Assembly (NCBI GenBank): GCA_015660815.1
Contig: JACSDF010000010.1
Span: forward strand, 1 to 38,959
DNA: 38,959 nt
DNA from: Actinomycetota bacterium
GTDB taxonomy: Bacteria > Actinomycetota > Actinomycetes > Nanopelagicales > Nanopelagicaceae
Reading direction: 5' to 3'
Part shown: one piece after another, positions 35,514 through 38,959 of the stretch
Position numbering within the stretch: position 1 is the first letter of the stretch
Layout of the letters: the number at the start of each line of letters is the position of its first letter
Notes under the pieces: model-generated
Seen by the model: only the letters and a program-made list of their open reading frames with translations
What the model was told of the DNA's origin: nothing
Databases searched by the model: none
Program-made: the position numbers and the translations under genes

Positions 35514-35993
35514 CTATTTCCCGCCTACTCGAAGTTTGATCGCATCATTGACATTTGGAGGGATCATCATTGATACATCTCCTCCGTAATGTGCCAACTC
35601 TTTTACGACTGAAGATGAAAGGAATGAATACGTCGGTGCTGTCGCCATTAGCATTGTCTCAACACCGGAGGCTTGGAGATTCAATTGAGCCATTTGAAGT
35701 TCGTAATCAAAGTCAGTGACTGCTCGAAGTCCTTTTACGATAGTAGTAATTGAATTACTTTTGCAGTAGTCCACTAATAATCCACTCCATGAATCAACAA
35801 TGACATTTGGTAGATCTGCAACTGTTTCACGGATCATGGCAATGCGTTCAGGAACCGTAAAAAGACTTGACTTAGTGCGATTTTCAAGAACTGCCACTAC
35901 GACCTGGTCAAAATGGTTGCTTGCGCGTTTGATGATATCTAGGTGCCCATATGTAATCGGGTCAAAGGAGCCAGGGCAGACCGCACGCTTCAT
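35514..35993 (-). CDS. coaD: Phosphopantetheine adenylyltransferase
   Basis: Fourth step of coenzyme A synthesis, adenylating 4'-phosphopantetheine to dephospho-CoA. Its 159 aa carry the nucleotidyltransferase motif GSFDPITYGHLDII (TxGH, residue 15-18 region) and the second motif SFLSSSVVKELAHYGGDV. KGLRAVTDFDYELQMAQLN is the family helix. The start ATG 35993 has TAGCGT 7 nt upstream, in the 39-bp gap after rsmD. It heads coaD-DivIVA-like-DUF177-rpmF-rnc. Confidence 0.97.
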   Translation of the reverse strand: MKRAVCPGSFDPITYGHLDIIKRASNHFDQVVVAVLENRTKSSLFTVPERIAMIRETVADLPNVIVDSWSGLLVDYCKSNSITTIVKGLRAVTDFDYELQMAQLNLQASGVETMLMATAPTYSFLSSSVVKELAHYGGDVSMMIPPNVNDAIKLRVGGK

Positions 35994-36000
35994 GGTTCAA

Positions 36001-36006
36001 ACGCTA
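36001..36006 (-). promoter_or_regulatory. -10 box of a putative leaderless coaD promoter
   Basis: TAGCGT on the minus strand is 7 nt before ATG 35993. Confidence 0.5.
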
Positions 36007-36032
36007 GCAATAGATGGCGCAGTTATCCATTC

Positions 36033-36602
36033 TTAAGGTGCGTAATTGCCGTAGTAGATAGTTGCTGCGCCATACTTCCTTTGCCTGAGCGGAGTAAAGG
36101 CGCCAGGCCAGCTAAATTTTGAACCTCTCGTGGTGCGCTCCACTGCAACCATTGCATCTACTTTGAGGAAACCCTCAGTGTGAAGTTTGCCAAGGAGATC
36201 TTCTACTTCACTATCGATGAAATCAAATGGTGGATCTACATAAACGAAGTGATATTTCTCTTTGGCACTCTCACTGACAAAACGTTGAGCCGACATTGAA
36301 TAGAGGTGAAAATCTCCAGCTGGTTGATTTTTCCGAACTAATTCATAATTATTTTGAATTGTTTTTTGCGCTTCGAAGTCGCGCTCAATCACATGCACAA
36401 TTGATGCACCACGTGAAAGAGCTTCGAGGGCAATTGCACCTGACCCACCAAATAAATCCAGTACATGAAGACCTAGAAAATCGCCAAACTCAGATGTTAA
36501 AGATGAAAAAAGCGCCTCGCGTGCACGGTCAGACGTTGGGCGAGTTGACCCAGCAACTGATCCCAAAGTTCGACCTTTTGCAACCCCGGCGATAATTCTC
36601 AA
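36033..36602 (-). CDS. rsmD: 16S rRNA (guanine966-N2)-methyltransferase
   Basis: Methylates G966 of 16S rRNA in the assembled 30S particle. Its 189 aa show RIIAGVAKGRTL at the N-terminus, STRPTSDRAREALFSSL, the SAM motif VLDLFGGSGAIALEALSRGA (part shown) and the catalytic DPPFDF (usually N/D-PPY/F). The start is TTG 36602 with AAGGG 7 nt upstream inside the end of recG, whose stop lies 3 bp before. It commonly pairs with coaD, which follows here. Confidence 0.95.
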   Translation of the reverse strand: MRIIAGVAKGRTLGSVAGSTRPTSDRAREALFSSLTSEFGDFLGLHVLDLFGGSGAIALEALSRGASIVHVIERDFEAQKTIQNNYELVRKNQPAGDFHLYSMSAQRFVSESAKEKYHFVYVDPPFDFIDSEVEDLLGKLHTEGFLKVDAMVAVERTTRGSKFSWPGAFTPLRQRKYGAATIYYGNYAP

Positions 36603-36605
36603 TGA

Positions 36606-38777
36606 TCAACCCTTATCTAAATAATCCGTGGCGGCATTCTTTGCCACCAGTGCTACTTCTGCACTCAGTGCAGGATAGCCAGATAAATCTGCAGAGGCAG
36701 CAATTATGCCAACGGCATCGGCGCGTGCGTTTTCAATTAACTCCTCATCGCGAAGCACTCGAAGTAATCTTAAGTGCGATTGAGTACCTGATTGACTGGC
36801 ACCGAGCACATCACCTTCTCGGCGCTGTTCTAAATCAATGCGCGATAGCTCAAAACCATCGAGGGTCGCCGCCACAGCATCGAGTCGTATTCGCGCCGGC
36901 GAATCACTAGGGGCATTTGTTACCAACAAGCATAAACCCGGTGCCGTCCCGCGACCCACACGTCCACGTAATTGATGCAACTGCGAAATGCCAAAGCGAT
37001 CGGCATCCATAATCACCATGACCGTGGCGTTGGCAACATCGACTCCCACTTCAATGACGGTCGTCGAAACAAGCACATCTATCTCACCTGCAGCAAATGC
37101 ACGCATCGTCGAATCTTTAACTTCGCTGCTCTGACGCCCGTGTAGTTCGGCTACCCTCACAGCTTTTAACGCCCCACTTGCAAGTCGCGGTGCGAGCTCG
37201 GTAACCGATGCGATATCAATGGATTCTTCTCCGAAGAGAAAATCAATATCTGCGCTCTCATCATTGCCAGCCTCAATGCGCGGTACTACTACATAGGCCT
37301 GATGCCCAGCACTTACTTCTTCACAGATTCGCTCCCACGCTCGCTCAAGAAAGGAGGGTTTTTCCGCAGCCGGTATCACATGTGTTGTAATGGGTTGGCG
37401 TCCAAGGGGTAGTTCGCGCAAGGTAGAGACATCCAGGTCACCAAAGACGGTCATTGCAACGGTTCGAGGAATCGGCGTTGCAGTCATGACTAATAAGTGT
37501 GGCGGCTTCTGTGCCTTAATTTTTAACGCATCACGCTGTTCAACGCCGAATCTATGTTGCTCATCGACAACTATCAGACCTAAATCGGCAAACTCAATTT
37601 TTTCTCCAAGGAGAGCGTGAGTTCCGATAATAATTCCTGCCGCACCTGTTGCAGCTAATGAGATCGCCTCCTTGCGAGCTGGAGCGCTTTGCGAGCCTGT
37701 GATGAGAGTAATTCGTGTTGCTTTATCAGCACTTCCTAGCGTTCCACCAAGTGCGAGAGTTCCTAGAAGTTTTTCAAACGTACGAAGGTGTTGCGCGGCA
37801 AGAACTTCAGTTGGCGCAAGCAATGCCGCCTGTCCCCCGCTATCAACAACGGCCAACATAGCGCGGAGTGCAACTACGGTCTTACCAGAGCCAACTTCAC
37901 CCTGTAAAAGTCGATGCATGGGATGGGGCTGTGCTAAATCATCTTCAATCTCTTTTATAACGGCTAGTTGTCCTCCTGTAAGTCCAAATGGAATTGCGGC
38001 ATCAAAAGCTTCCAGAATCCCACCCTTAATCGCCTTACGTGAAATCGTGTTGAGCTTCTTTAACTCATTACGGCGCATCACCAACATGAGTTGCAACAAG
38101 AAAGCTTCATCAAATGTTAATCGCTCACGTGCAGCATCGGCATGCTCTAAATCCGCCGGTGCATGTAGTTGCACAAGTGCTTGCTGCAAATCCGGATAAT
38201 TGTGCGCAGTTCTAATTTCTTCAGGCAAGAAATCTTCGACGTCATCCAGTGATGCAATTGCCATATCTACACACTGTGAAATCTTCCATGATGGCATTTT
38301 CGAGGTTGCTGGATAGACCGGCAAATACTTTCCCGCAAAACTTTCAACGGCATTATCAACATCAGCGCCATCGGCGATCATCTGATAATCAGGATGAGCC
38401 AACTGCTTACGCTTATTGAAAACCCCAACTTTTCCAGCAAATAGACCCTGACTGCCAACCTTCAACTCTTTTTCACGCCAAGATTGATTAAAGAATGTGA
38501 GCGCTAGTTTTTCGCGACCATCAGTCACGATGACCTCCAAAATACTCCCCTTCCGTCCGCGAATCGGACGGTTAGCAGAGCTATGCACCTGTGCCAGAAT
38601 TGTTATCTCATCGCCCTCATGGAGCTCGGCAATATCGGAGAGCTCTCCGCGGACCATGTACCGTCGTGGATAGTGGCGCATAAGATCGCCGACGCTCTTT
38701 ATGTCAAATGAATCGGACAATACTTTTGCTGTGCGATCACCGACGATGCTAGAGAGCTTGCTTTCAAGGTTTGCCAC
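36606..38777 (-). CDS. recG: ATP-dependent DNA helicase RecG
   Basis: Branched-DNA translocase that reverses stalled forks and processes Holliday junctions. Its 723 aa include the N-terminal wedge/OB domain (about 45-150, GELSDIAELHEGDEITILAQV, part shown). The superfamily 2 motifs are LLQGEVGSGKT (290-300), DEQHRFGVEQR (II), MTATPIPRT (III), AELHGRQSSEVKD, and QLRGRVGRG (VI). The start is GTG 38777 (ANLESKLSSIVG) with no strong ribosome-binding site. The gene is divergent from rpmB, 138 bp away, and continues into rsmD. Confidence 0.96.
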   Translation of the reverse strand: MANLESKLSSIVGDRTAKVLSDSFDIKSVGDLMRHYPRRYMVRGELSDIAELHEGDEITILAQVHSSANRPIRGRKGSILEVIVTDGREKLALTFFNQSWREKELKVGSQGLFAGKVGVFNKRKQLAHPDYQMIADGADVDNAVESFAGKYLPVYPATSKMPSWKISQCVDMAIASLDDVEDFLPEEIRTAHNYPDLQQALVQLHAPADLEHADAARERLTFDEAFLLQLMLVMRRNELKKLNTISRKAIKGGILEAFDAAIPFGLTGGQLAVIKEIEDDLAQPHPMHRLLQGEVGSGKTVVALRAMLAVVDSGGQAALLAPTEVLAAQHLRTFEKLLGTLALGGTLGSADKATRITLITGSQSAPARKEAISLAATGAAGIIIGTHALLGEKIEFADLGLIVVDEQHRFGVEQRDALKIKAQKPPHLLVMTATPIPRTVAMTVFGDLDVSTLRELPLGRQPITTHVIPAAEKPSFLERAWERICEEVSAGHQAYVVVPRIEAGNDESADIDFLFGEESIDIASVTELAPRLASGALKAVRVAELHGRQSSEVKDSTMRAFAAGEIDVLVSTTVIEVGVDVANATVMVIMDADRFGISQLHQLRGRVGRGTAPGLCLLVTNAPSDSPARIRLDAVAATLDGFELSRIDLEQRREGDVLGASQSGTQSHLRLLRVLRDEELIENARADAVGIIAASADLSGYPALSAEVALVAKNAATDYLDKG

Positions 38778-38915
38778 ACGGTGATTCTCTCGCGCTGGAG
38801 CCTTTGCGCCCTCGTGCCACGCACGGATTGGCGTATCACTGCCTCCTCGCGATACCCTTTCGCCCTGTCCGTTATGGACTCTGCACTCATCACTAGATCT
38901 AAAAGGAGTACCGCC
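38778..38915. promoter_or_regulatory. Divergent spacer between recG and rpmB
   Basis: These 138 bp should hold the promoters of both genes. Toward rpmB, TTGGCG (38828-38833) and TACCCT (38853-38858) form a weak pair with a long 19-bp spacer. AAAAGGAG (38901-38908) is the rpmB ribosome-binding site, 7 nt before its GTG. No clear recG promoter was recognised. Confidence 0.3.
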
Positions 38916-38959
38916 GTGGCAGCAACATGCGATATCTGTGGCAAAGGCCCAAGCTTTGG
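38916..38959 (+). CDS. rpmB: 50S ribosomal protein L28, N-terminal fragment cut by window edge
   Basis: Only the first 14 codons are in the window: GTG start, then AATCDICGKGPSF, the exact N-terminus of actinobacterial bL28. A strong AAAAGGAG lies 7 nt upstream. The CxxC (CDIC) is the first half of a zinc knuckle, so this is a zinc-binding C+ form. It is divergent from recG, as in many actinobacteria. Confidence 0.9.
   Translation, partial: MAATCDICGKGPSF

Noticed and set aside
37672-38199. 175-codon open frame on the plus strand inside recG
   Set aside because: It is antisense to the conserved helicase motif region; the Ser/Arg/Ala-rich composition is typical of a codon-shadow frame.

Overview
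The window looks like core chromosome of a streamlined, moderately AT-rich actinobacterium. The evidence is actinobacterial family proteins (DUF3093, DUF3159, DUF4193, an acyl-ACP desaturase of the DesA type), an amt-glnB-glnD operon next to ftsY and ffh, the recG-rsmD-coaD-DivIVA-like-DUF177-rpmF-rnc-smc-ftsY order, and frequent GTG/TTG starts. The compact spacing and lower GC than most actinomycetes suggest a freshwater Nanopelagicales (acI)-type organism. That placement is inference. No rRNA, tRNA, CRISPR array, insertion sequence or phage gene was found, and no gene-free stretch exceeds about 165 bp.

Left block (1-13667): dxs (3' end cut by the window edge), acnA and a TrmA/RlmD-type m5U methyltransferase on the minus strand. 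These are followed by a plus-strand pair of TrkA potassium-channel subunits; dut with a DUF3159 membrane protein; a PaaI-like thioesterase divergent from a DUF3093 protein; the zinc-ribbon protein DUF4193; and the miaB-miaA-dapF-hflX operon.

Middle block (13689-21383) is the accessory part. A class II glutamine amidotransferase is divergent from an APC permease (ended by the one clear intrinsic terminator of the window). Then come a glutamine-synthetase-like gamma-glutamyl-amine ligase and an aldehyde dehydrogenase. Convergent to these lie an acyl-ACP desaturase, an SDR dehydrogenase and a class I glutamine amidotransferase. Import, gamma-glutamylation, dehydrogenation, aldehyde oxidation and gamma-glutamyl hydrolysis together suggest catabolism of an amine or amino alcohol through gamma-glutamylated intermediates. 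No Puu-type amine oxidase is present.

Right block (21421-38959): rpsP-KH-rimM-trmD, ffh, amt-glnB-glnD (nitrogen signalling), rpmF-rnc-smc-ftsY, coaD-DivIVA-like-DUF177, recG-rsmD, and the first codons of rpmB on the plus strand. These genes serve ribosome assembly, tRNA modification, protein targeting, chromosome condensation and repair.

The most striking pattern is regulatory. At least eleven transcription-unit heads have a TANNNT box exactly 6 or 7 nt before the start codon, which is the architecture of leaderless mRNAs. Other heads (acnA, the permease, DUF4193, rpsP, rpmF, rpmB) instead have a recognisable Shine-Dalgarno sequence.
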